NCBI GenBank assembly: GCA_000721375.1
Contig: JOGW01000001.1
Location: 62,001-126,000 of the forward strand
Length of the DNA: 64,000 nt
Source: Streptomyces sp. NRRL B-3428
GTDB lineage: Bacteria; Actinomycetota; Actinomycetes; Streptomycetales; Streptomycetaceae
Direction of reading: 5' to 3'
A program made the translations under genes and the position numbers. Shown piece by piece: positions 43,837-53,452 of the stretch. The notes beneath the pieces were generated by a model, which was not told the DNA's origin, ran no database searches, and was given only the letters and a program-made list of their open reading frames with translations. How positions within the stretch are numbered: position 1 is the first letter of the stretch; each line of letters starts with the position of its first letter.

Positions 43837-44475
43837 ATGGTTACTTCGCGCTGGTCGGCCGCTCCCGACCGGTCCTGCCTCCCCGGTAGGGGGGTGGCCC
43901 CGCGGCGGCGCGGGGCGGTGCTCGAACGCGCCATTCTCGATGCCGCGCTCGAGCAGCTCAGCACCGTCGGCTGGAACGGTCTGACGATGGAGGGCGTCGC
44001 CGCGGGCGCCCAGACCGGCAAGGCGGCGGTGTACCGGCGCTGGCCCTCCAAGGAGGACCTGGTCGCCGACGCGCTCGAAGCCGGAATGCCCCCGCTCTCG
44101 CACACCCCCGACACCGGCAGCGTCCGTGAGGACCTCCTCACCCTGTGCCTGACGATGCGCGAGGCGATGTACTCGCGGCCCGGATTCGCCCTGCGCGCGG
44201 TCCTTCACGAATGCGACGGCCACGTGGCCGAGCGCTTCCAGTCGGTGATCTTCGGGCGGGTGGTGCAGCCCGCCATCGAAGCGATACGCGAGGTGCTCGT
44301 CCAGGGCGTACGCCGTGGAGAAGTGCGCAAGGGTGCGGTGAACGACTACGTCTGCGAGGCCATTCCCTCGATCATGATGTACCGATCCAAGGTGTACGGA
44401 AGCGAATGGCCGCCCGCCGAGCTCGCCGAGATGATCGACGAACTCATGGTTCCGCTGGTGACCCGGGAGGTGTGA
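43837..44475 (+). CDS. TetR-family transcriptional regulator
   Basis: The 212-residue protein has the N-terminal TetR helix-turn-helix ([46 protein letters not shown]). The C-terminal ligand region is of the TetR_C type with no recognisable ligand. ATG 43837 follows GGAGAGAGAAG. It is the nearest TetR gene to the orphan operator at 38718, but five kilobases away and in another orientation, so a link is only a possibility. It ends 62 nt before rnhB. Confidence 0.9.
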   Translation: MVTSRWSAAPDRSCLPGRGVAPRRRGAVLERAILDAALEQLSTVGWNGLTMEGVAAGAQTGKAAVYRRWPSKEDLVADALEAGMPPLSHTPDTGSVREDLLTLCLTMREAMYSRPGFALRAVLHECDGHVAERFQSVIFGRVVQPAIEAIREVLVQGVRRGEVRKGAVNDYVCEAIPSIMMYRSKVYGSEWPPAELAEMIDELMVPLVTREV

Positions 44476-44522
44476 CCCGGACCGCGGCGAGGCCGGGCTG
44501 TCACCCCGGGCCCCGGGAGGCG

Positions 44523-44528
44523 TACGCT
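44523..44528 (+). promoter_or_regulatory. -10 hexamer TACGCT before rnhB
   Basis: TACGCT ends 9 nt before ATG 44538; no ribosome binding site in between. A leaderless transcript is likely. Confidence 0.4.
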
Positions 44529-44537
44529 GGCACCGCC

Positions 44538-45242
44538 ATGCCGTACGAAGCACCCACCCACACAGTAGAGCGCTCGATCAGGGCGAAGACCGGCGCCAAG
44601 ATCGTCGCCGGTGTCGACGAGGTCGGACGCGGCGCGTGGGCCGGACCCGTCACGGTCTGCGCCGCGATCACCGGTCTGCGCCGGCCGCCCGAGGGACTCA
44701 CCGACTCCAAGCTGCTCACCGTCAAGCGCCGCGACGCGCTCGCCGTCGAGCTCAGCGACTGGGTCACCGCCCACGCACTCGGTCACTCGTCGCCGCAGGA
44801 GATCGACGACCTGGGCATGACGGCCGCGCTGCGGCTCGCCGCCGTAAGGGCGCTGGAGGCACTTCCGGTACGGCCCGACGCGGTGATCCTCGACGGCAAG
44901 CACGACTATCTGGGCGCGCCCTGGCAGGTGCGCACGGTCATCAAGGGCGACCAGTCCTGTGTGGCCGTGGCCGCCGCCTCCGTGCTCGCCAAAGTGGAAC
45001 GCGACGCCATGATGGCCGAACTGGGCGCGGCCTGCGCCGACTTCGGTTTCGACGCGAACGCGGGCTATCCGTCACCGGTTCACAAAGCGGCTCTTGAGGA
45101 GCGCGGCCCGACGGAGCATCATCGTCTGTCGTGGTCGTACCTCGATGCCCTGCCCCGGTGGCGGCACCTCAAGAAGCAGCGGGTTCCGGTGCTCGGCGGT
45201 GTAGTCCCGGAAATCGAGGGGCAGCTCGGCTTCGACTTCTGA
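44538..45242 (+). CDS. rnhB: Ribonuclease HII
   Basis: RNase HII removes ribonucleotides from DNA and cleaves RNA-DNA hybrids. The 234-residue protein begins [23 protein letters not shown], with the first two catalytic acidic residues in VDEVGRG; further acidic residues are in [10 protein letters not shown] and in DAMMAELGA. The basic C-terminus ([11 protein letters not shown]) is usual. The ATG lacks a strong ribosome binding site. It stands between a TetR gene and a conserved unknown, in the same place as in S. coelicolor. Confidence 0.95.
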   Translation: MPYEAPTHTVERSIRAKTGAKIVAGVDEVGRGAWAGPVTVCAAITGLRRPPEGLTDSKLLTVKRRDALAVELSDWVTAHALGHSSPQEIDDLGMTAALRLAAVRALEALPVRPDAVILDGKHDYLGAPWQVRTVIKGDQSCVAVAAASVLAKVERDAMMAELGAACADFGFDANAGYPSPVHKAALEERGPTEHHRLSWSYLDALPRWRHLKKQRVPVLGGVVPEIEGQLGFDF

Positions 45243-45350
45243 CACCATGCGGCTCGCCCGTCCCGGCCGGTGCGACCAAGCGTCCTGCCGGTCGTACTCA
45301 TGTGCCACCCGCCGTTACGGTTCGTACCGGCGTTTGATAGACATCCAGTC

Positions 45351-45986
45351 ATGCCTCTCCCTTCCGAGGAGCCTCAGATTCACGAGAGTGTCCAGGGTCC
45401 CCGCGCCGCATCGGCCGCCGGCCGCACAGCGCCGACCCCTCGTCCCGTACCCGGTCCGCGTCCCGCGGCCGCCCCGCGTCCCGGACGCCCCGGCCCCGGT
45501 CCGGCACGTCCGGCTCCGCCCGTGCAGCGCACGGCCCGTGAGACGGCCGAGCCCGCGCCCGTGCACACCCCGGCCGCCGAGCCGGCCCAGCCGGCTGCGC
45601 CGCAGATCCAGCTGATCCCCGCTTCCGCCGACGGCGCGCTCGACGCGGCCGAGGAAGCGGTGGACCTGCTGCTCGACTCCGGCCGTGCGCCGGGCGACGT
45701 CCTGCTGCTCACCACCGGTGAACAGCACCCTTGGGCCGCCCATGAGTTGAGCTTCGGCGACGCCGCCTACTGGGCGCAGCACGACGCCGGCGACGACGTC
45801 TTCTACGCCTCGGCCGGTGACGCCGGCCGTGCGGCGGTCCGCCCCGTGGTGGTCGTCGCGCTCAACGGCGGCACCGACGAGCAGGCCGCCGCCGCGCTGC
45901 CGCTCGCGATGGGCCGCGCCGGTGCGCTGCTGATCGTGTGCGGTGACCCGCAGCGGATCAACTCGGCGCTGGGCGCCGGAGTCTGA
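45351..45986 (+). CDS. Conserved hypothetical protein with Pro/Ala-rich N-terminus
   Basis: A 211-residue protein: the first 95 residues are Pro/Ala/Arg-rich (PGPRPAAAPRPGRPGPGPARP) and probably disordered; the rest (about 100 residues) has an alpha/beta look (LIPASADGALDAAEEAVDLLL, GDVLLLTTGEQHPWA, VVVVALNGGTDEQ, ALLIVCGDPQ), resembling a Rossmann-like or helicase-accessory domain. The ATG at 45351 was chosen over an upstream in-frame start because of frame bias. It may be linked in function with the RecQ gene nearby, on position alone. Not recognised. Confidence 0.7.
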   Translation: MPLPSEEPQIHESVQGPRAASAAGRTAPTPRPVPGPRPAAAPRPGRPGPGPARPAPPVQRTARETAEPAPVHTPAAEPAQPAAPQIQLIPASADGALDAAEEAVDLLLDSGRAPGDVLLLTTGEQHPWAAHELSFGDAAYWAQHDAGDDVFYASAGDAGRAAVRPVVVVALNGGTDEQAAAALPLAMGRAGALLIVCGDPQRINSALGAGV

Positions 45987-46038
45987 GAACGGGCGGCGGC
46001 TCCGGCCGCTGTCGATCCATGGCCCGTACGTGGTGAGT

Positions 46039-46064
46039 GGGGCCCATCCCTAGGGATGGGCCCC
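46039..46064. terminator. Bidirectional terminator, palindrome
   Basis: GGGGCCCATCCCT / AGGGATGGGCCCC forms a perfect 26-nt palindrome between convergent genes. Confidence 0.8.
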
Positions 46065-46094
46065 CACCATGCGTATGGATCCGGTGTGCGGAAC

Positions 46095-46733
46095 TCAGAG
46101 CGAGGCGGCCCGGCGCAGAAGCTGGGCGCCGCCATGGCCGTTGGCCAGGTACGAGGCGTCGACGGCGTCCACCGTGTTGCTCACCGTGCTCACCCCGTGG
46201 GCGCTCGGCTGCCGGCCGCCGCGTCCCTCGCCGAGCACCTGCCAGCCGGCGCCGGTCAGCGTGATGTACGCACCGCAGCGCAGCCCGTGCAGGGTGCAGG
46301 CGTCGCGCAGCCCCCACATCCACGCGCCGTCCTCCTCGGTCCATGCCTCGCCGCCGTCCCGGCAGTAGAGGAGCACGGCCGTGCGCACCGGCGTACGGCG
46401 GCGCAGATCGTGCGGGATGACGCGGCGCAGCTGGGCGAGCAGCGCGTTGCGGAACACCCAGCCGTCCACAGGGGCCGAGCGGCGGGGGAACGAGGCGCTG
46501 GCGTTGAGCCGTTCCTCCTGGTCGAGCACGGCGACCACGGCCGTCTCACGGGTCGGCCGATGGCGTTCGTACAAGCCTCGAACGACCTCACGCGGATTGC
46601 GCAGCAGTGGAATCCCGGCGGCGGACCACTCGGCGGGTTCGAGCAGTCGGCCCAGCGGGCTCGACGCGTCGGCGGGCGGCGACACAGACGCGAGTCTCGT
46701 CGGATCGGTGGACGGAGAAAATCCGAAGGTCAC
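46095..46733 (-). CDS. Conserved hypothetical protein divergent from recQ
   Basis: A 212-residue soluble protein with PREVVRGLYERHRPTRETAVVAVL and DGWVFRNALLAQLRRVIPHDLRRRTPVRTAVLLYC near the middle; the rest is moderately conserved-looking and basic. No motif of a known enzyme. GTG 46733 has GGGAGG just upstream. The 294-bp divergent region between this gene and recQ could hold shared regulation. Function unknown. Confidence 0.75.
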   Translation of the reverse strand: MTFGFSPSTDPTRLASVSPPADASSPLGRLLEPAEWSAAGIPLLRNPREVVRGLYERHRPTRETAVVAVLDQEERLNASASFPRRSAPVDGWVFRNALLAQLRRVIPHDLRRRTPVRTAVLLYCRDGGEAWTEEDGAWMWGLRDACTLHGLRCGAYITLTGAGWQVLGEGRGGRQPSAHGVSTVSNTVDAVDASYLANGHGGAQLLRRAASL

Positions 46734-47027
46734 GGTCCTCCCTTCGGCTGCGCGCCCGCGGCTGCGGGCGAAGTCGGACGTGCGGGAGCGCATCGCGGCA
46801 CAGCACTGCCGGATATGCGAGCCGTGCGGGAGCGCTCCAATTCTCGCCGCCGTATCGGCCGCTAGGCAACGAGCAATTGACGCCGCGGACCGAAATCGGT
46901 GCGTGCGCCGTCAATATCCCTTCCCAAGTCGTCGTACGGCAACGCCCTGGACACATACCCGCGACTCTTACCGCAGGTAAGGCGAGTGAGGTGGCCGAAT
47001 GTCAGTGGGGTCGGGTTGCATGGAGGG

Positions 47028-49190
47028 ATGCACCGAGGAGACAACACAGACCTGCGCACCGAAGCCGACGCCGTACTCGCCGAACTCGTGGGCGACGCGG
47101 GCGGTTCCGCGCGCCTGCGCGAGGACCAGTGGCAGGCCGTCGAGGCGCTGGTGAAGGATCACAGACGCGCTCTCGTGGTGCAGCGCACCGGCTGGGGCAA
47201 GTCGGCGGTCTACTTCGTCGCCACCGCGCTGCTTCGCCGGCGCGGATCGGGACCCACGGTGATCATCTCGCCGTTGCTCGCCCTGATGCGCAACCAGGTC
47301 GAGGCCGCCGCCCGCGCCGGGATCCGCGCCCACACCATCAACTCCGCGAATCCGGAGGAGTGGGAGGCCATCTACGGGGAGGTGGAGCGCGGCGAGACCG
47401 ATGTGCTCCTGGTCAGCCCCGAGCGGCTGAACTCCGTGGACTTCCGCGAGCAGGTCCTGCCCCGGCTCGCCGCCACCACCGGACTCCTCGTGGTCGACGA
47501 GGCGCACTGCATCTCCGACTGGGGCCATGACTTCCGCCCCGACTACCGCCGCCTGCGCTCGATGCTCACCGAACTGCCCGCGGGTGTCCCGGTCCTGGCC
47601 ACCACCGCCACCGCGAATGCCCGCGTGACGGCCGACGTCGCCGAGCAGCTGGGGACAGGCGGCGGTGAGGCGCTCGTGCTGCGCGGACCGCTCGACCGCG
47701 AGAGCCTGCGCCTGGGCGTCGTGCAACTGCCCGACGCCGCACACCGGCTCGCCTGGCTCGCCGAGCACCTCGACGAACTGCAGGGCTCGGGCATCGTCTA
47801 CGCGCTCACGGTCGCGGCCGCCGAGGAGGCCACCGCCTTCCTGCGGGCGCGCGGCTTCGCGGTCTCCTCGTACACGGGGCGCACGGAGAACGCGGACCGG
47901 CTGCAGGCCGAGGAGGACCTGCTCAAGAACCGGGTGAAGGCCCTGGTGGCCACTTCGGCGCTCGGCATGGGCTTCGACAAACCGGACCTCGGCTTCGTGG
48001 TGCACCTCGGCTCACCGTCCTCGCCCATCGCGTATTACCAGCAGGTCGGACGCGCGGGCCGCGGCGTGGACCACGCCGACGTACTTCTGCTGCCCGGCAA
48101 GGAGGACGAGGCGATCTGGCGGTACTTCGCCGACAGCGCCTTCCCGCCCGAACAGCAGGTACGCCAGACACTGACGGCGCTGTCGAGTGCGGGCCGGCCC
48201 CTGTCCGTACCCGCCCTCGAAGCCTCCGTGGACCTCAGGCGCACCAGGCTCGAGACGATGCTCAAGGTGCTCGACGTGGACGGCGCGGTACGGCGCGTGA
48301 AGGGCGGCTGGATCGCCACGGGCGCCGACTGGATGTACGACGCCGAGCGGTACGCGTGGGTCGCCAAGCAGCGCGCCGCCGAGCAGCAGGCCATGCGGGA
48401 CTATGTGACGACCTCGATGTGCCGGATGGAGTTTCTGCGCAGGCAGCTGGACGACGAGGGAGCCACGTCCTGCGGACGGTGCGACAACTGCGCCGGGCCA
48501 TGGGTGGATTCGGCCGTCTCGGGCGATGCGCTCGCCGGGGCCACCAAGGAGCTCGACCGGCCCGGAGTGGAGGTCGAACCGCGCAAGATGTGGCCGACCG
48601 GGATGGCCGCGCTCGGCGTGGAGCTGAAGGGCCGTATCCCGGCGGGGGAGCAGTGCTCGACCGGACGGGCGCTCGGCCGGCTCTCCGACATCGGCTGGGG
48701 CAACCGGCTGCGCCCGCTGCTCGCCGAGCAGGCGGCGGACGGTCCGGTCCCCGAGGACGTGCTGCGCGCCGCCGTGGCCGTACTCGCCGACTGGGCACGC
48801 TCGCCCGGGGGTTGGGCACCCGGAGTGGCGGACCCGACCGCCCGGCCTGTCGGCATCGTCGCCGTGCCCTCCCTCAGCCGTCCTCAGCTGGTCGGCTCGC
48901 TCGCCGAGGGGATCGCCACCATCGGGCGGCTGCCGCTGCTCGGCACGCTCACGTACACCCGCGGCGAGAACGTGGTGCGGCGCAGCAACTCCGCACAGCG
49001 GCTGCGGGCGCTCACCGACGCCTTCACGGTCGGCGAGGAGCTTGCGGCCGCGCTCGCGCAGGCCAAGGGACCCGTCCTCCTGGTGGACGACTGCACCGAC
49101 TCCGGCTGGACGCTCGCCGTCGCGGCCCGACTGCTCCGGCGCTCCGGGAGCGGGGAGGTACTGCCACTGGTGCTCGCTACGGCGGGCTGA
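47028..49190 (+). CDS. RecQ-family helicase with C-terminal phosphoribosyltransferase-like domain
   Basis: A 720-residue superfamily 2 helicase: Walker A TGWGKSAVYF, DEAHCISDWGHDFRPDYRR, motif IV-VI region ATSALGMGFDKPDLGFVVHLG and QQVGRAGRG, then the RecQ zinc site with CGRCDNC. Instead of an HRDC domain, the last 180 residues contain a PRTase-like stretch: VGIVAVPSLSRPQLVGSLAEG and VLLVDDCTDSGWTLAVAARLL, where VDDCTDSGWT fits the PRPP-binding loop. The ATG lies directly after GGAGGG, so a different start (TTG 47016) is possible. The palindrome at 49210-49233 is the likely terminator. Confidence 0.9.
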   Translation: MHRGDNTDLRTEADAVLAELVGDAGGSARLREDQWQAVEALVKDHRRALVVQRTGWGKSAVYFVATALLRRRGSGPTVIISPLLALMRNQVEAAARAGIRAHTINSANPEEWEAIYGEVERGETDVLLVSPERLNSVDFREQVLPRLAATTGLLVVDEAHCISDWGHDFRPDYRRLRSMLTELPAGVPVLATTATANARVTADVAEQLGTGGGEALVLRGPLDRESLRLGVVQLPDAAHRLAWLAEHLDELQGSGIVYALTVAAAEEATAFLRARGFAVSSYTGRTENADRLQAEEDLLKNRVKALVATSALGMGFDKPDLGFVVHLGSPSSPIAYYQQVGRAGRGVDHADVLLLPGKEDEAIWRYFADSAFPPEQQVRQTLTALSSAGRPLSVPALEASVDLRRTRLETMLKVLDVDGAVRRVKGGWIATGADWMYDAERYAWVAKQRAAEQQAMRDYVTTSMCRMEFLRRQLDDEGATSCGRCDNCAGPWVDSAVSGDALAGATKELDRPGVEVEPRKMWPTGMAALGVELKGRIPAGEQCSTGRALGRLSDIGWGNRLRPLLAEQAADGPVPEDVLRAAVAVLADWARSPGGWAPGVADPTARPVGIVAVPSLSRPQLVGSLAEGIATIGRLPLLGTLTYTRGENVVRRSNSAQRLRALTDAFTVGEELAAALAQAKGPVLLVDDCTDSGWTLAVAARLLRRSGSGEVLPLVLATAG

Positions 49191-49209
49191 GCTGTACGGC
49201 TCGGTGCGG

Positions 49210-49233
49210 GCGCTGCGGCGTACGCCGCAGCGC
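49210..49233 (+). terminator. Terminator after the RecQ-like gene
   Basis: Perfect palindrome GCGCTGCGGCG-TA-CGCCGCAGCGC, 20 nt after the stop. Confidence 0.75.
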
Positions 49234-49329
49234 AAGCGCAAGGCCGTGAGGTCGGTCGATTGACGTGCTCGCAACCAGAGTTATCCACAGGCAGAACCGG
49301 AACCGAGCGATCCGGTGCACTCTCGATGC

Positions 49330-50808
49330 ATGACGCAACGCAACGAACCCGCAGCAGCCAGTGACCTCCACGTGCCCTCGGTCACCTTGCGCAACGCCGA
49401 TGAACTCGCCGATGCGCTCCCGTACTTCATGGGCTTCCACCCCTCGGACAGCCTGGTCCTCGTAGCGCTCCAGGGCGAACGTGGACAGTTCGCCGGCCGG
49501 GTACGGCTTGGCATCCCCGAGCAGGACGAGGACTGGGAGTTCATCGGCGGCGAGCTGCCGCGCTGCCTGGTGCAGGAAGTGGAGCAACGGGCGGGCGGCG
49601 TGCGGCCCGACGGCGTCGTCGCCTATCTGTGCCGTGAACCCGGTGCGGCCGAAACCGGACGCCAGGTGATGGAGCGCCTGCGCCCACTGGCCGACGCATT
49701 GCTCACCTCATGCGCCGAGTTGGACCTGCGCGTCCTTGAGGTGCTCTGCCTCTCCGACGGCCGCTACTGGTCCTACGTGTGCACGGGAACGGAGGCCGAC
49801 GGCTGCTGCCCGCCGGAAGGCCGCCCGATGCTCATGCCCGGCACGTCGGTGATGGCGGCCTCGGCCGCCTTCGCAGGGATCCAAGTCCGCGGCACACAGC
49901 AGGAGATGGAGGCGCGCCTCACCCCGCGCACCGGACCTGCGGTGGCCGCCCAGGAGGAGGCCATCGACGCGGCGGTGGCGGAAGCGTTCCCCCGACTCCT
50001 CGGCGGCCACGGGAAACTCGAGGTCGCCGCCGACACCCTCGCGCTGGTCTCCGGACTCATCGCACGCCTGGAGCAGAACCCGCCGTCGACAGGCGCGGTG
50101 AGCTGCGACGCAGGGGACGACCGGCTCCTGACCGACACCGAGGCGGCCCAAGCCCTGGTGGGCCTGCAGGATCCGCCCACCAGGGACCGGGCCCTGTTCT
50201 GGATGGAGGGACCCCAGGCCGCCGCCGCACTGCGCCTGTGGCGCGCGCTGGCCCGGCGCTGTGTCGGGGTCTACGAGCCGTACGGCGCCGTGGTGCGCAC
50301 CCTGGCGGGCTGGGTGGCCTGGTCCCTGGGTGATCCGACGGAGGCGCGGCTCTCCCTGGAGCTGGCCCTTGCCGTCGAACCGGACTGCACCCTGGCCCAG
50401 CTGATGTACGAGGCGACCGGGGCCAACATGCCACCGGACGCACTGCGCGAAGGCCTGCGCACCGGTATGTCCGAGTATCCGCCGCTGAATCTGCCGGCGA
50501 GTGTGTGGCCGCCGGCGACGGGTGAGGAGGACACGGTTCAGGGGGAGTTGTTCGATCCACACGATGTGCGGAATCGCGAGGGGGCGAACGGGGCGGAGGA
50601 GGCCGCACCGGAGGAAACGCGCAGGCGACGGCCGGGTGCGTGGCCCTCGGTGGAGCGGACTGTGCGCAGCAGAGGGTCCGCTCGCAAAGGCAGCGGACCT
50701 CGTGGTGCACGGCCGGAGTCCACGCCGCCGTCCGTCCCCCGGCAGCGGCGAAGGTCCGCCGAGGACATCTCGGAGCGCGGTGGCGCCGGGGCCGGTGATC
50801 AGGAGTGA
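49330..50808 (+). CDS. DUF4192 protein
   Basis: The 492-residue soluble protein begins with the DUF4192 pattern: VTLRNADELADALPYFMGFHPSDSLVLVAL, then GRVRLGIP and EQRAGGVRPDGVVAYLC. It also has a TPR-like C-terminal segment (RTLAGWVAWSLGDPTEARLSLELALA). The last 100 residues are low in complexity. The family is confined to actinobacteria and its role is unknown. ATG 49330 is taken over GTG 49315; neither has a strong ribosome binding site. The TTATCCACA motif at 49281-49289 is a single DnaA-box-like site in the upstream region. Confidence 0.85.
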   Translation: MTQRNEPAAASDLHVPSVTLRNADELADALPYFMGFHPSDSLVLVALQGERGQFAGRVRLGIPEQDEDWEFIGGELPRCLVQEVEQRAGGVRPDGVVAYLCREPGAAETGRQVMERLRPLADALLTSCAELDLRVLEVLCLSDGRYWSYVCTGTEADGCCPPEGRPMLMPGTSVMAASAAFAGIQVRGTQQEMEARLTPRTGPAVAAQEEAIDAAVAEAFPRLLGGHGKLEVAADTLALVSGLIARLEQNPPSTGAVSCDAGDDRLLTDTEAAQALVGLQDPPTRDRALFWMEGPQAAAALRLWRALARRCVGVYEPYGAVVRTLAGWVAWSLGDPTEARLSLELALAVEPDCTLAQLMYEATGANMPPDALREGLRTGMSEYPPLNLPASVWPPATGEEDTVQGELFDPHDVRNREGANGAEEAAPEETRRRRPGAWPSVERTVRSRGSARKGSGPRGARPESTPPSVPRQRRRSAEDISERGGAGAGDQE

Positions 50809-51150
50809 CCGGACGAATCGTCGTGGTCTTGGCGAGGTTGGTCCGCGCGCTCGGTCTCCGCCTGGCCGATGGGCGGCCCCGATTCCCCGCCCGGCAAGGC
50901 GCCGCACTCGTATCCGCACCCCCGCCCCCACTCGACCCCCTCACCCCCACCCGTGACCCGGGCCACCACCACCCCGTTCACCTGAGTGGCGCAAGCCGTC
51001 AGCCCTTCGGCGCGCCGCCGAAGGACCGACGCAGGCGCGGGAGCCGTCCATTGCGGCTGCTTCCGCCGCTGCCGCGCACGGAGCCGACCGGTGCTGCCAC
51101 ACCGAAGGCCCCTGCCGCCCGGTCCGGGAAAGCGAGGAAGAAACCGCCCC
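50809..51150. other. Intergenic region with no convincing gene
   Basis: An open frame starts at GTG 50805 (overlapping the DUF4192 stop) but runs 280 bp into the next gene and is Pro/Arg-rich, so I treat it as a shadow. No terminator or promoter stands out. Confidence 0.45.
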
Positions 51151-53232
51151 ATGTCCCTATCCGTGCCGTCCCCCACGACACGAGCGGAGAACCAAGCCGC
51201 CGCCCGCCGATCCAACCCGGCCCCACGCCCCGCACCGGGCGAAGGGCCCACCACCGCACCCCGGGCGCCACGCGAACTGCCGCCCGTGCACGCCTCGTTG
51301 ATCTGTGTGGCCATGCCAGGGCTCGCCATCTCGGCCGAACACGGCCAGCTGACCGGCCACGGCCTGGAGGGCATCTACCGCGCGGGCCGGCGCCTGCTCT
51401 CCCGCTGCCACCTGCGGATCGCGGGCCGTGAACCACTCGCCGTGCAGGGGCGGCTGCTCTCCTCCGGTCAGGCCCGCTTCGTCGCCGTGGTCCGGCACGC
51501 CGACGGCGGCGGTCCGGACCCCGTCGTCACCGTGGAGCGCGTCCGCGACGCCCAGGGCGGCGAGCGCATCACCCTGCACAGCTCCGCCCCACGGCCGCTG
51601 CGCCTGCCCGTGGAGATCGCGCTCGCCACCGACCTCGCCGAGCTGGGCGCCGTCGCCTCGGGCACCGCCGGACCCGAACTGGCCGCCAGCGTCTACGACT
51701 CGGGCCTGCGCTGGTCATCGGGCGCCGACCACGCCGTGGTCTGTGCCGAGCCCCCACCTCAGGACGCACTCGCCTCCGCAGGTCTGCTGCGCTGGGAGGT
51801 CGAACTGTCACCAGGAGGCAGCCACACCATCGAACTGTCCGTACGCCATGAGGGAGCCGGCCCGGCCAGGGCGGCCGGCAAGGGAGCGAACGCACAGCTC
51901 TCCCCGGCCCGCGCGGAAGGGGACGACCCGAGGGTCCCGCTACTCCTCGCCACCTGTGTCGACGACCTGCAGGCTCTGCTCCTGCGCGACCCCGCGCACC
52001 CGGCCGACATCCACCCGGCAGCCGGTGCACCCTGGCGCTGCGGGCTCGCGCCCGCCGAAGCCCTCGCCGCGGCCCGTATGACGCTTCCCCTGGGCACCCG
52101 CCTGGCCGTCGGCACCCTGCGCACCCTCGCCCGCACCCAACTCGGCGGCGACGGACCGGACTCGGGCCTGATCCCCGGCCCGCTGCGCGACGCCGGACCG
52201 CATCTGCCGCCGAGCAGCACCGGCATCGAGGCCACCCTGCTCTTCCCCGTCCTGCTCGCCGAGGCCCAGCGCTGGGGCCTGCCGGAGCAGGAGGCACGTG
52301 AGCTGCTGCCCACGGCCGAGCGCTGTCTGCGCTGGCTCCGCACGGCCGTGGGAAGCGGCGGCTACCTGGCCGACCCCGCGCCAGGTGCCCCCCTGCGCTG
52401 CGAAACCCAGGCCCACGCCCACCGTGCGGCGCTGCTCGGCGCGGACCTGCTCGAACTGCACGGCCGCCCGGGGGCGCCTCAATGGCGGGACTGGGCAGCC
52501 GAGTTGCGTGCCGCGTTCCGCCGCGAGTTCTGGATCGAGGACCGAGGCGGCGGCCGCCCGGCCGCGGCCCGCACCGCCGACGGGCGACTCGTACCGCACC
52601 TCGGCAGCGCGGCGGCCCACCTCCTCGACACCGGGCTGCTCGGTGGCGGTGCGCAGGCCCCCGGGCTGCTCGACCGGGTCCAGACGGAGCAGCTCGCACG
52701 CCTCCTCGGCGGGCCCGCGCTCGACTCGGGCTGGGGGCTGCGCAGCCTCGGTGTGAAGGAGGCGGGCTACAACCCGTTCGGACACAGAGGCGGTGCCGTG
52801 CGTGTCCAAGAGAGCGCCGTCGCCGTCGCCGGGCTATCAGCCGCGGGCTACGAGAAGGAGGCAGGCGCATTGCTCGGGGGAGTGCTGGCCGCCGCCGAGC
52901 AGTTCGGCGGGCGGCTGCCGGAGATGTACGCGGGCGACCAACGCGTCGCCGGCGGCGCACCCCTGCCGCACCCGGCCGCGTGCCGACCGGCGGCGGTCTC
53001 GGCCGCGGCGGGCATCCACCTCGTCGTCACCCAGGCGGGCATCCGCCCGGACGCCGTGGCCGCAACCGTGTCCTTGGCACCCGTGGGCAGCGCACCCCTG
53101 GGCGAGCTGAGCCTCACGGGGCTGCGCGTGGCGGGCGCCCCCTTCTCCGTGCGGATCAGCCGCCTGGGCCTGGCCATGGTCGAGGAAGCAGGGGAGGGTC
53201 TGCAGTTGGGCGTGCGCAGGGGCACGGGATGA
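51151..53232 (+). CDS. Glycogen debranching enzyme-like protein (GDE N-terminal domain)
   Basis: The 693-residue protein has a beta-rich N-terminal half (GLAISAEHGQLTGHGLEGIYRAGRRLL), like the bacterial glycogen-debranching N-terminal domain, and then a helical C-terminal half resembling a six-hairpin glycosidase fold (LLFPVLLAEAQRWGLPEQEARELLPTAERCLRWL, RDWAAELRAAFRREFWIED, NPFGHRGGAVRVQES). Such proteins cleave or bind alpha-glucan branches. Catalytic acidic residues are not certain by eye. ATG 51151 is preceded by AGGAAG, 10 nt away. Confidence 0.8.
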   Translation: MSLSVPSPTTRAENQAAARRSNPAPRPAPGEGPTTAPRAPRELPPVHASLICVAMPGLAISAEHGQLTGHGLEGIYRAGRRLLSRCHLRIAGREPLAVQGRLLSSGQARFVAVVRHADGGGPDPVVTVERVRDAQGGERITLHSSAPRPLRLPVEIALATDLAELGAVASGTAGPELAASVYDSGLRWSSGADHAVVCAEPPPQDALASAGLLRWEVELSPGGSHTIELSVRHEGAGPARAAGKGANAQLSPARAEGDDPRVPLLLATCVDDLQALLLRDPAHPADIHPAAGAPWRCGLAPAEALAAARMTLPLGTRLAVGTLRTLARTQLGGDGPDSGLIPGPLRDAGPHLPPSSTGIEATLLFPVLLAEAQRWGLPEQEARELLPTAERCLRWLRTAVGSGGYLADPAPGAPLRCETQAHAHRAALLGADLLELHGRPGAPQWRDWAAELRAAFRREFWIEDRGGGRPAAARTADGRLVPHLGSAAAHLLDTGLLGGGAQAPGLLDRVQTEQLARLLGGPALDSGWGLRSLGVKEAGYNPFGHRGGAVRVQESAVAVAGLSAAGYEKEAGALLGGVLAAAEQFGGRLPEMYAGDQRVAGGAPLPHPAACRPAAVSAAAGIHLVVTQAGIRPDAVAATVSLAPVGSAPLGELSLTGLRVAGAPFSVRISRLGLAMVEEAGEGLQLGVRRGTG

Positions 53233-53420
53233 TCCCGCCGCAGGAGGCGGCTCGGCAGCGCTGGAGGGGCTCGCATCCATGCACCGTGGGGCGCCCGCCG
53301 CCGGTCGGCGGGGCGTCGCGCCGGTCCCGCCCTCCGCAGGCGGCGTACTCGGTCAGCGGCACCCGAGCCCTCCCGCACCGCAGCCGGGCGCGGGCGAAGG
53401 GACCGCCCGCGAACAGGCTG

Positions 53421-53446
53421 TTTATCGTCAGCCAGACGACTATGAT
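53421..53446 (+). promoter_or_regulatory. Promoter and imperfect inverted repeat of the NrtR-like gene
   Basis: TATGAT (53441-53446) is a strong -10 and ends 6 nt before ATG 53453, so the mRNA is probably leaderless. The sequence TATCGTCAGCCAGACGAC upstream has partial dyad symmetry (TCGTC/GACGA) and may be the regulator's own operator. Confidence 0.5.
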
Positions 53447-53452
53447 CGCGTC

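Noticed and set aside
49281-49289. DnaA-box-like TTATCCACA
   Set aside because: Single site with no cluster, no AT-rich region and no dnaA/dnaN genes, so not an origin.
50805-51431. GTG frame overlapping the DUF4192 stop (GTGA) with a hydrophobic start
   Set aside because: It runs 280 bp into the debranching-enzyme gene, and its later part is Pro/Arg-rich. Coupling alone is not enough.
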